Below are positions 33,261 through 42,469 of a stretch of 64,000 nucleotides of DNA, piece after piece. The notes under the pieces were generated by a model. The model worked only from the letters and a program-made list of their open reading frames with translations. It searched no databases and was not told the DNA's origin. The stretch comes from Halogeometricum pallidum JCM 14848 (GTDB lineage Archaea; Halobacteriota; Halobacteria; Halobacteriales; Haloferacaceae): contig NZ_AOIV01000045.1 in assembly GCF_000337095.1 (NCBI RefSeq), positions 1-64,000 on the forward strand, in the 5' to 3' direction. Position numbers and translations under genes: made by a program. Numbering within the stretch: position 1 is the first letter of the stretch; each line of letters starts with the position of its first letter.

Positions 33261-34064
33261 ATGGTCGATGCAGCAGTCAGACTGGTGGACCGAGGCCGCG
33301 TCTTCGCCGACGAGGGCTACGTCGTCGACGGCGCGGCGATGGGAACCGCGTCGAATCCGAACCCCGACCGCGAACGCGTCGAGTTCGTCGTCTGGAACGC
33401 CGTCGTCGACCACCCCGAAGGGACGTTCCTCTGGGACACCGGGTCGCACCCCGAGGCGGGCGACGGCTACTGGCCCGACCCCCTCTACCAGGCGTTCGAG
33501 CACGTCGACGCCGCAGATCACGACCTCGAATCGGACCTGGACGCGGTCGGCTACGACCGCTCGGACATCGACGCCGTGGTGATGAGCCACCTCCACCTCG
33601 ACCACGCGGGCGGCCTCCGTCACTTCGAGGGGACGGACGTGCCGATATACGTCCACGAAGAGGAACTGAAGTTCGCCTACTACTCCGCGAAGACGACGGA
33701 GGGTTCCATCGCCTACCTCGCGAAGGATTTCGACCGCGACCTGAACTGGGAGGTGGTCCACCGGCACCGCCACACCCTCGCCGAGGGCGTCGAGTTGTAC
33801 CACCTGCCGGGCCACACGCCGGGCGTGCTGGGGGCGCGAATCGACCTGCCGGGGGAGACGGTGATAATCGCCGGCGACGAGTGCTACGTCGACGCCAACT
33901 ACGCCGACGAGGTGCCGTTGGGGCCGGGACTGCTCTGGTCGGAGCGCGACTGGTTCGAGAGCCTCCAGACGGTGAAGGAACTGGAACGCCGGACCGGCGG
34001 CGACGTGCTGTACGGGCACGACTTAGCACGGTTCGAGTCGTTCGGCGACGGCTGGAACCTCTGA
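33261..34064 (+). CDS. metallo-beta-lactamase superfamily hydrolase (N-acyl homoserine lactonase-like)
   Basis: This 267-residue zinc hydrolase has the dinuclear-site motif SHLHLDHAGG (about residues 110-119), a later His in HLPGHTPGVLGAR, the bridging Asp in IIAGDECY and a final His in LYGHDL. The order and spacing resemble the AiiA/AttM quorum-quenching lactonase branch of the superfamily. A generic lactonase is the best call; true acyl-homoserine lactone activity is not shown. ATG 33261 with a TATA-like box sets the start. It is divergent from the MFS gene, with 111 bases between them holding both promoters. Confidence 0.9.
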   Translation: MVDAAVRLVDRGRVFADEGYVVDGAAMGTASNPNPDRERVEFVVWNAVVDHPEGTFLWDTGSHPEAGDGYWPDPLYQAFEHVDAADHDLESDLDAVGYDRSDIDAVVMSHLHLDHAGGLRHFEGTDVPIYVHEEELKFAYYSAKTTEGSIAYLAKDFDRDLNWEVVHRHRHTLAEGVELYHLPGHTPGVLGARIDLPGETVIIAGDECYVDANYADEVPLGPGLLWSERDWFESLQTVKELERRTGGDVLYGHDLARFESFGDGWNL

Positions 34065-34296
34065 ACAGCGTCGGGATGCGGACGCGTCGGAGGTGACGAC
34101 TCGGCGAGCGGATGTCTCAGACGCTGTCAGGGAGTTCCGCGACGAGTCCGACGCCGAGACGCCGCGCGACGAAGTCGCCGCCCCGCGGTAAGCGGGTCCG
34201 GTCTGCCGGTCGTCTCGCCGCCGATTCGGGGCGCCCTAACGGATTAGGCTCACTGTCTATGCCCGTGACGCCGTTACCAGTAAGTGGCGAACCACA

Positions 34297-34497
34297 ATGT
34301 CGAAGAGTGAACCGGGACTCACCGAGTTGACGGAGTATTGTGACGACTGTGGGCGACGGACGCCCCACAACGTCTCTATCGAGCTGAAGACGGAGAGTTC
34401 GAAGCAGACGAACCAGGAGTTCTCGCGCGAACCGTACCGCGTCACCGAGTGCGCGTCGTGCGGTGACGAGAGCTTCCAGCGAATGAACGACGCGTGA
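34297..34497 (+). CDS. small zinc-ribbon protein (66 residues), DUF7835-like
   Basis: This 66-residue protein has two CxxC knuckles, CDDCGRRTPH near residues 15-24 and CASCGDESF near 51-59, which together make a single zinc beta-ribbon. The loop between them is polar, with Ser/Gln/Glu-rich sequence. Haloarchaeal proteins of this look are filed as DUF7835 putative zinc beta-ribbon proteins as I recall. Function is unknown; nucleic-acid or protein contacts are likely for such micro-proteins. It stands alone with 232 bases before it that hold no recognised gene. Confidence 0.85.
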   Translation: MSKSEPGLTELTEYCDDCGRRTPHNVSIELKTESSKQTNQEFSREPYRVTECASCGDESFQRMNDA

Positions 34498-34603
34498 GCG
34501 ACGACGCGTCCGTGTCGTTCGGCGACCACTCGCCCCCGAACCCGCTAGGCAGACGGGTGACCCCCGGGGTCGAGACCGGCCATTCGACGGACTAACCAAA
34601 ACC

Positions 34604-35017
34604 ATGACCGTAACTTCCGCTGACGTGCCTTCGGAGCGCCCCACCGTCCTCATCGCGGACGACGAGGCCGCTCTCACAGATAGCATGGCCGTGTGGCTGT
34701 CCGACCACTACCAAGTGCGGACGGCGTACACCGGCCACGAGGCGCTCAGGGAGTTCGACCCGACCGTCGATGTGGTCCTCCTCGACCGGCACATGCCCGG
34801 TCTCTCGGGAGAGCGAGTCATGGAAGAGTTGAACGAGACGGACGTGACGCCGCGCGTCGCGCTTCTCACGGCGACGTGCGCGGACGACCTCGGGCCCGAA
34901 CTGGAGGAGCTCGGTTTCGACGAGCACCTCACGAAGCCCATCTCCCGAGACGAGCTTCTCGAAGCCGTCTCGGCGCTGGTGTCGGCGTCGTCGGCCTCCG
35001 AACCCGCACGGCGCTGA
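34604..35017 (+). CDS. receiver-domain response regulator, stand-alone
   Basis: This 137-residue protein consists almost only of a CheY-like receiver domain. It shows the acidic pocket IADDE (residues 17-21), the phospho-acceptor D61 in VVLLDRHMPG, Thr89 in LLTATC and Lys111 in LTKPIS. The segment resembles the receiver of the HalX-type regulator encoded at 35214-37010 (both contain VDVVLLDR-x-MP-x-LSG), but the HalX domain that would follow is missing. It could be a phosphate sink, a partner of the nearby histidine kinase, or a shortened HalX regulator. The codons and promoter are normal. Confidence 0.92.
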   Translation: MTVTSADVPSERPTVLIADDEAALTDSMAVWLSDHYQVRTAYTGHEALREFDPTVDVVLLDRHMPGLSGERVMEELNETDVTPRVALLTATCADDLGPELEELGFDEHLTKPISRDELLEAVSALVSASSASEPARR

Positions 35018-35039
35018 CCCGACCTGACGACTGCGATTT

Positions 35040-35048
35040 CCCCCCCCC
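35040..35048 (+). repeat. run of nine C residues
   Basis: A homopolymer of nine C lies in the 196-base gap between the convergent receiver and regulator genes. No function is assigned; it is a possible site of length variation or sequencing error. Confidence 0.5.
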
Positions 35049-35213
35049 GACGGTGCCCCCGCCGTCGACCCCACCGCGGATGTGTGGTGGCCCTGATTCT
35101 CCCCGCTCTCTCGTCCCAACGAGCGACGCCTCTCTCCGCTTCGCGAGGCGGTGTGCGATGTCACTACGCGACTCGGAGTACGCGGCAGAACGCAACAGGC
35201 GACACGTTCGCGG

Positions 35214-37010
35214 TCAGTTGTTGGTTACGCGGCGCTTCTCGGTCGTCGCCGTCTCCGTCGTCTCCTCGAAGAACGTCTCCATCAGTTTTCGCTCGCCGGA
35301 GCGGAGGTGCTCGTGGAACGTCGGCGCGGAGATGCCGAGCGACTCGGCCACCTCCTCGGCGGTGCTCCCCCGCGGCCAGTCGAAGTACCCCGAGACGAAC
35401 GCCGTCTCCAGCACGTCGTGCTGTCTGCTCGTGAGTTTGTCCTCCAGTTCGCGCTTGAACGTCTCCGTCGATTGGACCGACTGTTCGACTTCGCGCTTGG
35501 CGACGACTTCGATGGCGGGGAACGCCGACTGCACCGTGTCGCTCAGGACGCGGAGGTCCGCGTCGGGCGAGACGGTGACGGCCAGCGACCCGTCGCCGTT
35601 CGTCGCGGTGAGCGTGTTGACGCTGGCGCCGAACTCGATCAGCGGACCCAGCACCGTCGAGCCCGTGATCCGCACCTCGAACATGGACTCCTCGGGGCCG
35701 TCCGTGATGGTCCGGGCGCTCTCGACCGAGTCGTGGGTGGTGAGATACTCGAGGACCGCTTCGGTATCGGCGCCCTCGGTGCTCACGTAGCAGGAGATGC
35801 CCCCGTCCGCGGCGGGTGAGAACCCCTGAAGCGTGACGCGGCAGTCGACGGTCGCCGAGAGGTCGACGAACAGGTCGTCTCTGTCCTCGTGGGAGAACTC
35901 CAGTTCGACCGCGGTGTCGCTGTACAGGAGGCGCTTCGACTCCGCGGCGTTGATGCCGTGGCCGATGGTCGCGCCGAGTTCTTCGAACACCGTCCGGTCG
36001 TCCTCGTCGAGCGAGTCCGCCCGGTCGGTGTAGATGACGAGCGCGCCGTAGGCGGTATCGCGGTACGTGACGGGAACGACGACGGCCGAGAGGCTCTCGC
36101 GGTCGAGGTCCGGCGGAGCCGTCCCGTTCGTCTCGAACACCGCCGCGAAGTGCTCGGCGCTCACCTCATCGACCAACTGGACCTGCCGTTCCTGCAGGGC
36201 CGAGCGGACGACCGGCGTGACCGCGTCCGCCGTGCCGTTGAGTTGCGGCGGCGCGACGCCCGCCGAGGTCCGACAGGTGACCGCGTCCACGGCGTCGCTG
36301 TAGCGGGCGACCCACGCGGCGGCGTAGGCGTCGAACGACGCCAGCGACTCGCAGACGGTTTCCTCTATCTCCTCGCGGGTCGTCGCGTCGACGAGCGCCC
36401 GGTCGACCTTCCGGAGCAGGTCGTTGATGTGGTGCAGACGGTCGAGTTGCCGCTGTCGCTTCTCGATTTCGTCGGCCTGTCCGCGGCGGACCGTCTCGAC
36501 CTGCTCGCGGAGTTCGTTCAGAACCGCCGGGTCGCGCAGGTCGTCGACGTCGCGCGTCTTGAGCGCTTCCTGGGTCGATTCGAGCGCGAAGAACTCCCGC
36601 ACCTCCTCGTCGAAGTCGGATCGGACGACGAGTTCGTCGACGGCCTCGCGGACGTCCGTCTTCGTCACGGGTTTCACGAGGTAGTCGTCGAACGGCATGT
36701 CGACGATGTCGGTGTCGGGTTCGACCGCGGTCATCATCGCCACGTGGCAGTCGAGGCCGCGGTCGCGGAGGGCCTCGAGGACGTCGTCGCCCGAGAGGTT
36801 AGGCATCCGACGGTCGAGGAGGACCACGTCGACCGTCTCGTCGATCTGGTTTAGAGCGTCCTCGCCTCCGTACGCGACGCGGACGTCGTAGTCGTCTCGG
36901 AGCCAGTATTCGCAGGTGTCCGCTAAGTCCTCGTCGTCGTCGACGACCAAGACGACCGGCTTCGCTGAGCGACCGTCCTTCTCCTCACCCAGCGAGCGTT
37001 CGGTGGACAT
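35214..37010 (-). CDS. bacterio-opsin-activator-type regulator: receiver-HalX-GAF-BAT-HTH
   Basis: This 598-residue multidomain regulator starts with a receiver (residues 18-130, phospho-acceptor D66 in VVLLDRRMP, Lys in LVKPVT). A HalX-like helical segment (about 140-200) and a coiled coil follow, then a GAF sensor domain (about 225-385) and a BAT/GAF-HTH-associated domain (about 395-530). It ends with an HTH_10 DNA-binding domain: LTSRQHDVLETAFVSGYFDW, then STAEEVAESLGISAPTFHEH. It probably receives phosphate from the adjacent kinase and controls transcription. ATG 37010 is supported by a strong minus-strand TATA box at 37036-37046. Confidence 0.93.
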   Translation of the reverse strand: MSTERSLGEEKDGRSAKPVVLVVDDDEDLADTCEYWLRDDYDVRVAYGGEDALNQIDETVDVVLLDRRMPNLSGDDVLEALRDRGLDCHVAMMTAVEPDTDIVDMPFDDYLVKPVTKTDVREAVDELVVRSDFDEEVREFFALESTQEALKTRDVDDLRDPAVLNELREQVETVRRGQADEIEKRQRQLDRLHHINDLLRKVDRALVDATTREEIEETVCESLASFDAYAAAWVARYSDAVDAVTCRTSAGVAPPQLNGTADAVTPVVRSALQERQVQLVDEVSAEHFAAVFETNGTAPPDLDRESLSAVVVPVTYRDTAYGALVIYTDRADSLDEDDRTVFEELGATIGHGINAAESKRLLYSDTAVELEFSHEDRDDLFVDLSATVDCRVTLQGFSPAADGGISCYVSTEGADTEAVLEYLTTHDSVESARTITDGPEESMFEVRITGSTVLGPLIEFGASVNTLTATNGDGSLAVTVSPDADLRVLSDTVQSAFPAIEVVAKREVEQSVQSTETFKRELEDKLTSRQHDVLETAFVSGYFDWPRGSTAEEVAESLGISAPTFHEHLRSGERKLMETFFEETTETATTEKRRVTNN

Positions 37011-37035
37011 GCTGATAACTTTTCGAACTGCCCCC

Positions 37036-37046
37036 ACTAATATATA
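37036..37046 (-). promoter_or_regulatory. strong TATA box of the BAT-type regulator gene
   Basis: On the minus strand the sequence tatatattagt lies about 30 bases before ATG 37010. It is one of the most A/T-rich promoter boxes in the window. Confidence 0.65.
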
Positions 37047-37118
37047 TCTGGCCCCTCGTCGGTCGAATTTATCCGCCGGGGGACACTAACGAACGTAAAG
37101 AACGCACCGGGTTCGGGT

Positions 37119-39470
37119 TTATACTATCTGGAGCGTGATGGTGAAGACGGCGCCGGTGGGGTCGTTGTCGCTCACGTCGATCGTGCCGCCGTAACTGTTG
37201 ACGAGTTCCTTCACGAGATAGAGGCCGAACCCGCCGCCGGGCGTCGACAGCCCTTCGACGCCTTTCTCGACGATGTGCCGTTTCTCCTCGTCGGGGACGC
37301 CCGGACCGTTGTCCTCGATGCGGACGGCGACGGTGCCGTCGTCGAGATCTTCGACGTCGACGGCGACGCGCGGGACGGCCTTGTCGTTGTGCTGGACGGC
37401 GTTCGTGAGGAGGTTCTCGAACACCTGCGGCAGCAGGTCGTCGGCGAGGACGTCCACGTCCGGGATGGGCCGCTCCGTCGAGATGACGACGTGCTCGTTG
37501 TCGTCGTCGATGTGTTCGAGTTCGCGCACGAGCGTCTTTCCGAGGGGCATCGCCTCCAGTTCGTGCGCCTCGCTGTGGACGATGGCTTTCGTGAACGAGC
37601 GCATCGTCTCCACGAGGTCGACCATCTCGTCGATGCGGTCGCGCACCGTCGAGAGATGCGTCCGGCCCGGTTCGTCGACGAAGTCCTCGAGAATCTCCGT
37701 TCGCGCGCTGACGACGTTGAGACCGTTGAGGAGGTTGTGCCGGAGGATGCGATTCATGAACTCCAGTCGCTCGCGCTCCTGTCTGAGTTCGCGTTCGCGC
37801 TGTTTGCGCTCGGTGATGTCGCGCCCCTCCGGGACTAAGAGGACGACTTCGCCCATCTCGTCGGTGACGGGCGTGATGGAGAAATCGAGGACGAGTTCAT
37901 CGCCCGTCCGCGGGTCCGCCCCGGTGGCCTCGTAGCGGACGAACTCGCCCGCGGCCGCCCACCTGATGGCGTCTTTCAGTCCGGCGACGGTGTCCTCGCT
38001 GGCGTCCCACCACGGCGCCTCCCAGAAGCGCTTGCCGATGAGTTCCTCGCGGTCGGCGCCCGCGAACTCCGTGGCGGCGTCGTTCACCTTCACCACCGTC
38101 CCGTCGGGGTCCATCAGCCCCATGAACTGGAAGGTGCGATTAAACACGGCATCGAGGCGTCGCTCGCGGCGCTTCCGGTCGGTCATGTCCCGGACGACCT
38201 TCACGAACCCCCGGCAGGACCCTCTGTCGTCGGTCAGCGCGGTGATCGTCACCAGCGCCCAAAAGCGCGTGCCGTCCTTGCGGACGCGCCACCCCTCGTC
38301 CTTGACTTGCCCCTCCGTGCGCGCCTGTTCCAGTATCTCCAGGGGGTAGTCGTTCGCGACGTCCTCCTCGGGGTAGAAAATCGAGAAGTGCTTGCCGAGC
38401 ACCTCCGACTCCTCGTAGCCTTTGATGTTCTCGGCGCCGCGGTTCCAGCTAGCGACGTGGCCGTCGGGGTCCAGTCGGAAGATTGCGTACTCCTCGACGT
38501 CCTTGACGAACGTGCTGAACTCCTCGCGCCGACGCTTCAGTTCGCGCTCCTCCTCTCTCCGTTCGACGGTGTCGATGGCGTGAGCGACGGCGTCGCCGAG
38601 CTGCTTGAGGGGGTCTTTCGGACCGTCCTCGTCGCCGAACGCCCCCTCCCGCTCGGAGTAGAGGGAGAGGGCGCCGTAGTTCGACCCCCGGTACTCCAAC
38701 GGGACGCAGACGCAGGATTTGAACCCGCGTTCGAGGGCCGCCTCGCGCCAGGGCCCCCACGCGTCGTCCGCCTCGATGTTCGACGTTATCTGCACCTCGT
38801 TCCGTCTGAACGCCCGACCCACCGGTCCCTGACCGGTCATCTTCTCGGCGTCGACGGAGAACGACGACTCCGAGAGGTAGCCGTGCTCGGCGCCGGCCCA
38901 CGCCGAGGGTTCGATGATGTCGTCGTCGATGCGGCCGATCCAGGCGAACGTCAGCGGCGTCGTCTCGACCAACCGACTGCACACCAACTGCTCGATGTGC
39001 GCCCGCGAGATGGCGTCCTCGCTGGCGCTGCTCACCTCGCTGATGACCTGCGTGAACGTCTCTAAGATGTCGAGGCGGTCCTGCTGGCGTTCGAGGCGCT
39101 CCTCGCGGCGTCGCTGGTCGGTCACGTCGTGGAAGTAGACGGTGATGCTCCGCTCTTCGGGGAAGACGCTCACGTCGAACCACTTCTGCAGGGGGGTGTA
39201 GTAGTCGGTGAACGTCGCCGGCTCTCCCTCGGCGAACGCTCGCTCGCACTCCCGGAGGAACCGTGAGCCCTCCGCGTCCGGGAACACGTCGGTGACCGTT
39301 GCGCCGACCAGGTCGTCCCGCTCTCGGTCCAACACCTCCGCCGCCTTGCTGTTTAGATAGGTAAACCGGTAGTCGGCGTCGACGGTGAACACGGCGTCCG
39401 AGACGCGTTCGAGGTGCTCGCGAACGCTCGTCTCGAAGTCGCCCGTCGGCCGTTTCGTAGAGTCCTCCAT
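37119..39470 (-). CDS. PAS/GAF multisensor histidine kinase
   Basis: This 783-residue kinase has the order PAS (about 15-125), GAF (about 130-300), PAS (about 315-440), PAS (about 445-560), phospho-acceptor helix and ATPase. The H-box RILRHNLLNGLNV places the phospho-histidine at H578. The ATPase has N, G1 and G2 boxes in QVFENLLTNAVQHN, IEDNGPGVP and GGGFGLYLVKELV. There is no membrane helix, so it senses cytosolic cues such as redox or light via PAS/GAF ligands. A further 22 codons upstream are open; ATG 39470 begins a normal PAS N terminus. The regulator gene lies 108 bases downstream, suggesting a pair. Confidence 0.94.
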   Translation of the reverse strand: MEDSTKRPTGDFETSVREHLERVSDAVFTVDADYRFTYLNSKAAEVLDRERDDLVGATVTDVFPDAEGSRFLRECERAFAEGEPATFTDYYTPLQKWFDVSVFPEERSITVYFHDVTDQRRREERLERQQDRLDILETFTQVISEVSSASEDAISRAHIEQLVCSRLVETTPLTFAWIGRIDDDIIEPSAWAGAEHGYLSESSFSVDAEKMTGQGPVGRAFRRNEVQITSNIEADDAWGPWREAALERGFKSCVCVPLEYRGSNYGALSLYSEREGAFGDEDGPKDPLKQLGDAVAHAIDTVERREEERELKRRREEFSTFVKDVEEYAIFRLDPDGHVASWNRGAENIKGYEESEVLGKHFSIFYPEEDVANDYPLEILEQARTEGQVKDEGWRVRKDGTRFWALVTITALTDDRGSCRGFVKVVRDMTDRKRRERRLDAVFNRTFQFMGLMDPDGTVVKVNDAATEFAGADREELIGKRFWEAPWWDASEDTVAGLKDAIRWAAAGEFVRYEATGADPRTGDELVLDFSITPVTDEMGEVVLLVPEGRDITERKQRERELRQERERLEFMNRILRHNLLNGLNVVSARTEILEDFVDEPGRTHLSTVRDRIDEMVDLVETMRSFTKAIVHSEAHELEAMPLGKTLVRELEHIDDDNEHVVISTERPIPDVDVLADDLLPQVFENLLTNAVQHNDKAVPRVAVDVEDLDDGTVAVRIEDNGPGVPDEEKRHIVEKGVEGLSTPGGGFGLYLVKELVNSYGGTIDVSDNDPTGAVFTITLQIV

Positions 39471-39702
39471 GGTTGTCGTGACGCCCCGCGGACTTCGCCG
39501 CCGGAGCGTCGTTGCTTGTTTCGTGTCCTCGGCCAAAACGTATACCCCTTTCCCAATTCCCCCGCCGCCGCCCTAACCACGTAGGAAGGCGACTTACGGC
39601 CGCTCCAAGGTTCTCGGAGAACGAGCATGTCAGACCGAACTCCGGTTTCCGGCGAGTCGACCGCCCCGAAGCAGGCATCGGCCCCCGTCGAGGTGACGCG
39701 GG

Positions 39703-39864
39703 ATGCCTAGGTGTCAGAACTGCGAATCGTTCGTGACGAGAGACTACGTCCGGGTGTTCGCTCCCAACGACGCGGACGACCCGCGCGTCTGCCCCCACTG
39801 CGAGGACAAACTGCGCGACGGCGCGGACGTCCGCGAGGCGCGGGCGAAACGCGTCTCCTCCTGA
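39703..39864 (+). CDS. tiny zinc-ribbon protein (53 residues), DUF7563-like
   Basis: This 53-residue frame has two CxxC knuckles, RCQNCESF (residues 3-10) and VCPHCEDKL (29-37), joined by FVTRDYVRVFAPNDADDPR. The arrangement is a compact zinc ribbon that I recall in haloarchaea as DUF7563. The C-terminal Arg/Ala/Lys-rich tail (VREARAKRVSS) could contact nucleic acid. The motif spacing makes chance unlikely despite the size. It is divergent from the histidine kinase gene, 232 bases away. Confidence 0.82.
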   Translation: MPRCQNCESFVTRDYVRVFAPNDADDPRVCPHCEDKLRDGADVREARAKRVSS

Positions 39865-39987
39865 ACCGGCGAGCGGCCCCCCTCGCTTCGGCCGCTTCTC
39901 TCGCCTTCGTCCCCGACGCCCCGCCCGCGTCGCCGCGTTCTCACGCGGGCGGGAAACTTACCCGCCCCGAGCCCCTAGGTCGCTCGG

Positions 39988-40239
39988 ATGAAGAAGAACG
40001 AACTGGTCCATCTGCACGCCCTCCTGACGTGCGTGGCCGAGGACTTCGTCGATCGCGGGGTCGTCGACGCCGATGCGTTCGCGGAGTACCGCGCGCTCGG
40101 TATCTCCTCTCGGTCGCTCCGCGCCTCGCGCGAGGACCACGAGACCGCCGTCCGTCGCCTCGCCGAGACGCTCTCGTCCGCGGCCGCCGAGGACCCGGAC
40201 TGCGGGGCCCCGGGCGACACGCATCTCTCGCCCCCGTAG
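39988..40239 (+). CDS. UPF0058 family protein
   Basis: This 83-residue helical protein begins MKKNELVHLHALLTCVAEDF, the recognisable start of UPF0058 proteins, which are small, conserved and uncharacterised in euryarchaea. It continues with ALGISSRSLRASREDHETAV and a disordered Asp/Pro-rich tail. There are no catalytic residues. The related archaeal fold is a helical bundle and the role is unknown. A TATA-like aaacttac at 39954-39961 lies about 30 bases before the ATG, supporting independent leaderless transcription. Confidence 0.88.
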   Translation: MKKNELVHLHALLTCVAEDFVDRGVVDADAFAEYRALGISSRSLRASREDHETAVRRLAETLSSAAAEDPDCGAPGDTHLSPP

Positions 40240-40347
40240 TCGACGTCTTCTCGCCGCCGAAACGACCGGGGACGGTCGGTCGCCGCCGCGCCGACTCCGG
40301 TGACGGAGACGAGGAACCTACAAGGCCGGCCGCGCCCAGTCTCCGGT

Positions 40348-42084
40348 ATGCGACTGCAGGACTACTGGGGGGTCGGCCCGAAGACGAGCGAGCGACTCCG
40401 CGAATCGCTCGGCGTCGAACGGGCCGTCGAGGCTATCGAGGGTGCCGACATCAGGACGCTCGCCGACGCGGGACTGCCCCGCGGGCGGGCCGTCCGCATC
40501 CTCCGGCGCGCGAACGGCGCCGCCGGGATGGACGCTCTCGGCACGCGGGACGTCCACGAGGTGTACGACGAACTGTTGACGCTCGCCAGCGAGTACGCCG
40601 TCACCGACCACGCGGCCGACCGCATCCGCGTGCTGACGCCGTTGGACCGCGTCGAGGACCGCGAGACCCGTCTCGACGCCGTCCTCGACGCCCGCGAGGC
40701 GTGGGAGTCGCTGGACGACGACGCGAGGGACGCCGTCCTCGACGCCTTCGCGCGCTACGACGAGGCGGGCGGCTCCGACCGGGCGGCCGTCGAGGCGGCA
40801 CTCTCGCTCCGCGAGGCGGGGCTGAGGGGGGCCACGTTCGCCGCCCTCGACGGCATCGACGACGACGCCCTCCGCGACGCCGCGGGCGCCCTCGGCTACG
40901 TCGGGGACGACGGCTCCGTGTCGGCGGGCGTCGACGAGGAACTCGACCGCCTGCGCGCCCGCCTCGACTCTGTCAGGGACCTCGAGAGCGGCGCCCTCGA
41001 CGCGCTCGAATCCGTCCGTTCGCGCGGCGTCCGTAGCCTCGCGGAGTTCCAGTCGGCGTTCGTCGAGTACGTCACCGAAGAGACCGACCTCCGGCGGGGG
41101 CGCGTCGAGTCGGCGACGACCGACGACGCCTACGACGAGGCCGACTTCGCCTCCACGACGCTCCGGAACCTCGTCACGGAACTCGAAGCCGACGCCGACG
41201 CCCGCGAGGAATCTGTCGCCGCGGACCTCCGCGCGGACGTAGAGGCTGCCCGCGCGGACGTCGACGCCGCCGTCGCCGCCGTCTCAGACATCGCTTTCGA
41301 GCTCTCGTTGGGCCGGTTCGCCGCCGAACACGACCTCGTGCGGCCGAAACTGGTCGAGGACGGACTGGCCGTCACGGGCGCGCGCAACCTGACCATTCCG
41401 GGGGACGTCGACCCCGTCTCCTACGCCGTCGGCACCCACGGGCTGACCGGCGGCGACCCGACTCCGCCGTCGGGCGACCGGGTGGCCGTGCTGACCGGCG
41501 CGAACTCCGGCGGGAAGACCACCCTGTTGGAGACGCTGTGTCAGGTGGCGCTGCTCGCGTCGATGGGGCTCCCGGTGCCGGCCGAAGAGGCTGAAGTCGG
41601 GACGTTCGACACCGTTGTCTTCCACCGTAGGCACGCCAGTTTCAACGCGGGCGTACTCGAATCCACGCTGAAGTCCATCGTGCCGCCCCTCGCCTCCGGC
41701 GGACGAACGCTGATGCTGGTCGACGAGTTCGAGGCCATCACCGAACCCGGGCGGGCGGCCGACCTGCTCGAAGGGCTGGTGTCGCTCACGGTTCGACAGG
41801 ACGCGTTAGGAGTGTACGTGACGCACCTCGCGGACGAACTGAGTCCGCTCCCGGAGGCGGCGCGCATCGACGGCATCTTCGCGGAGGGGCTGACCGAGGA
41901 GTTGGCGCTCCGGGTCGACTACCAACCGCGGTTCGGCACCGTCGGCAAGTCGACGCCGGAGTTCATCGTCTCGCGACTGGTCGCCAACGCCCGCGACCGC
42001 TCGGAGCGACAGGGGTTCGAGGCGCTGGCGGCCGCCGTCGGCGAGGAGGCGGTCCAGCGGACGCTGTCCGACGCGGTTCAGTGA
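40348..42084 (+). CDS. MutS-like ATPase with N-terminal helix-hairpin-helix domain
   Basis: This 578-residue protein joins a helix-hairpin-helix DNA-binding module (residues 1-57, YWGVGPKTSERLRESLGVER and LADAGLPRGRAVRILRR) to a MutS core/lever region. The C-terminal MutS ATPase has Walker A VLTGANSGGKTTLLETL (about residue 380) and Walker B TLMLVDEFEAIT. The mismatch-recognition domain of MutS1 is not visible, so it belongs to the MutS-related lineages that bind branched DNA or recombination intermediates. ATG 40348 starts the HhH directly. Its 3' end is one base from the convergent gene. Confidence 0.9.
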   Translation: MRLQDYWGVGPKTSERLRESLGVERAVEAIEGADIRTLADAGLPRGRAVRILRRANGAAGMDALGTRDVHEVYDELLTLASEYAVTDHAADRIRVLTPLDRVEDRETRLDAVLDAREAWESLDDDARDAVLDAFARYDEAGGSDRAAVEAALSLREAGLRGATFAALDGIDDDALRDAAGALGYVGDDGSVSAGVDEELDRLRARLDSVRDLESGALDALESVRSRGVRSLAEFQSAFVEYVTEETDLRRGRVESATTDDAYDEADFASTTLRNLVTELEADADAREESVAADLRADVEAARADVDAAVAAVSDIAFELSLGRFAAEHDLVRPKLVEDGLAVTGARNLTIPGDVDPVSYAVGTHGLTGGDPTPPSGDRVAVLTGANSGGKTTLLETLCQVALLASMGLPVPAEEAEVGTFDTVVFHRRHASFNAGVLESTLKSIVPPLASGGRTLMLVDEFEAITEPGRAADLLEGLVSLTVRQDALGVYVTHLADELSPLPEAARIDGIFAEGLTEELALRVDYQPRFGTVGKSTPEFIVSRLVANARDRSERQGFEALAAAVGEEAVQRTLSDAVQ

Positions 42085-42085
42085 C

Positions 42086-42328
42086 TCAGCGCATCTCGTT
42101 GAGACCGACGAAGGAGTCGAGGTCCGCCGATATCCACGCCTCGACGCGTTCGAGACAGCGGTCCCGCCGCGGGTACACCGTGCATCGGTCGGGTCCGTCC
42201 TCGTAGCTGACGACCACGCTGTGGAGTTCGAAGTCCTGGCCGTCGATACCGTGCGACCGACCGACGTCGGCGCCGGTGATGTTCCGCGCCTCTGACGTCC
42301 CGTCGGGACCGGCGGATGAGTCGGACAT
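42086..42328 (-). CDS. small haloarchaeal protein, DUF7511-like
   Basis: This 80-residue protein has a flexible N terminus and a compact core: LHSVVVSYEDGPDRCTVYP, then RVEAWISADLDSFVGLNEMR at the C terminus. The DRCTVYPR stretch and the ending WISADLDSFVGLNEMR match a haloarchaeal family I recall as DUF7511. A single Cys pair (C at 49 and 58 by rough count) is present, but no zinc motif is clear. Function is unknown. It is convergent with the MutS-like gene. Confidence 0.8.
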   Translation of the reverse strand: MSDSSAGPDGTSEARNITGADVGRSHGIDGQDFELHSVVVSYEDGPDRCTVYPRRDRCLERVEAWISADLDSFVGLNEMR

Positions 42329-42469
42329 GACGCTTCGTTCGAAGAACGCTTCTCCACCCTACATAACCTCTACTAACTGCGCTCAATAGTTCACGTTTCG
42401 GAAATATAGATTCCCTACGGACAGTCTCCGAATCGGTCCGGTACGCGGCCGCGTCGCGTCGGGCGTGTG

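Noticed and set aside
34093-34191. Short frame from GTG 34093 with a halophile-like Asp/Glu/Arg composition (32 residues).
   Set aside because: No promoter, no ATG and no motif; too short to support. It might be a gene remnant, but nothing else shows this.
35018-35213. Possible gene or RNA between the receiver and the BAT regulator.
   Set aside because: Only a C9 run and a weak ccacc/ggtgg inverted repeat are visible. It fits a shared termination region of convergent genes.
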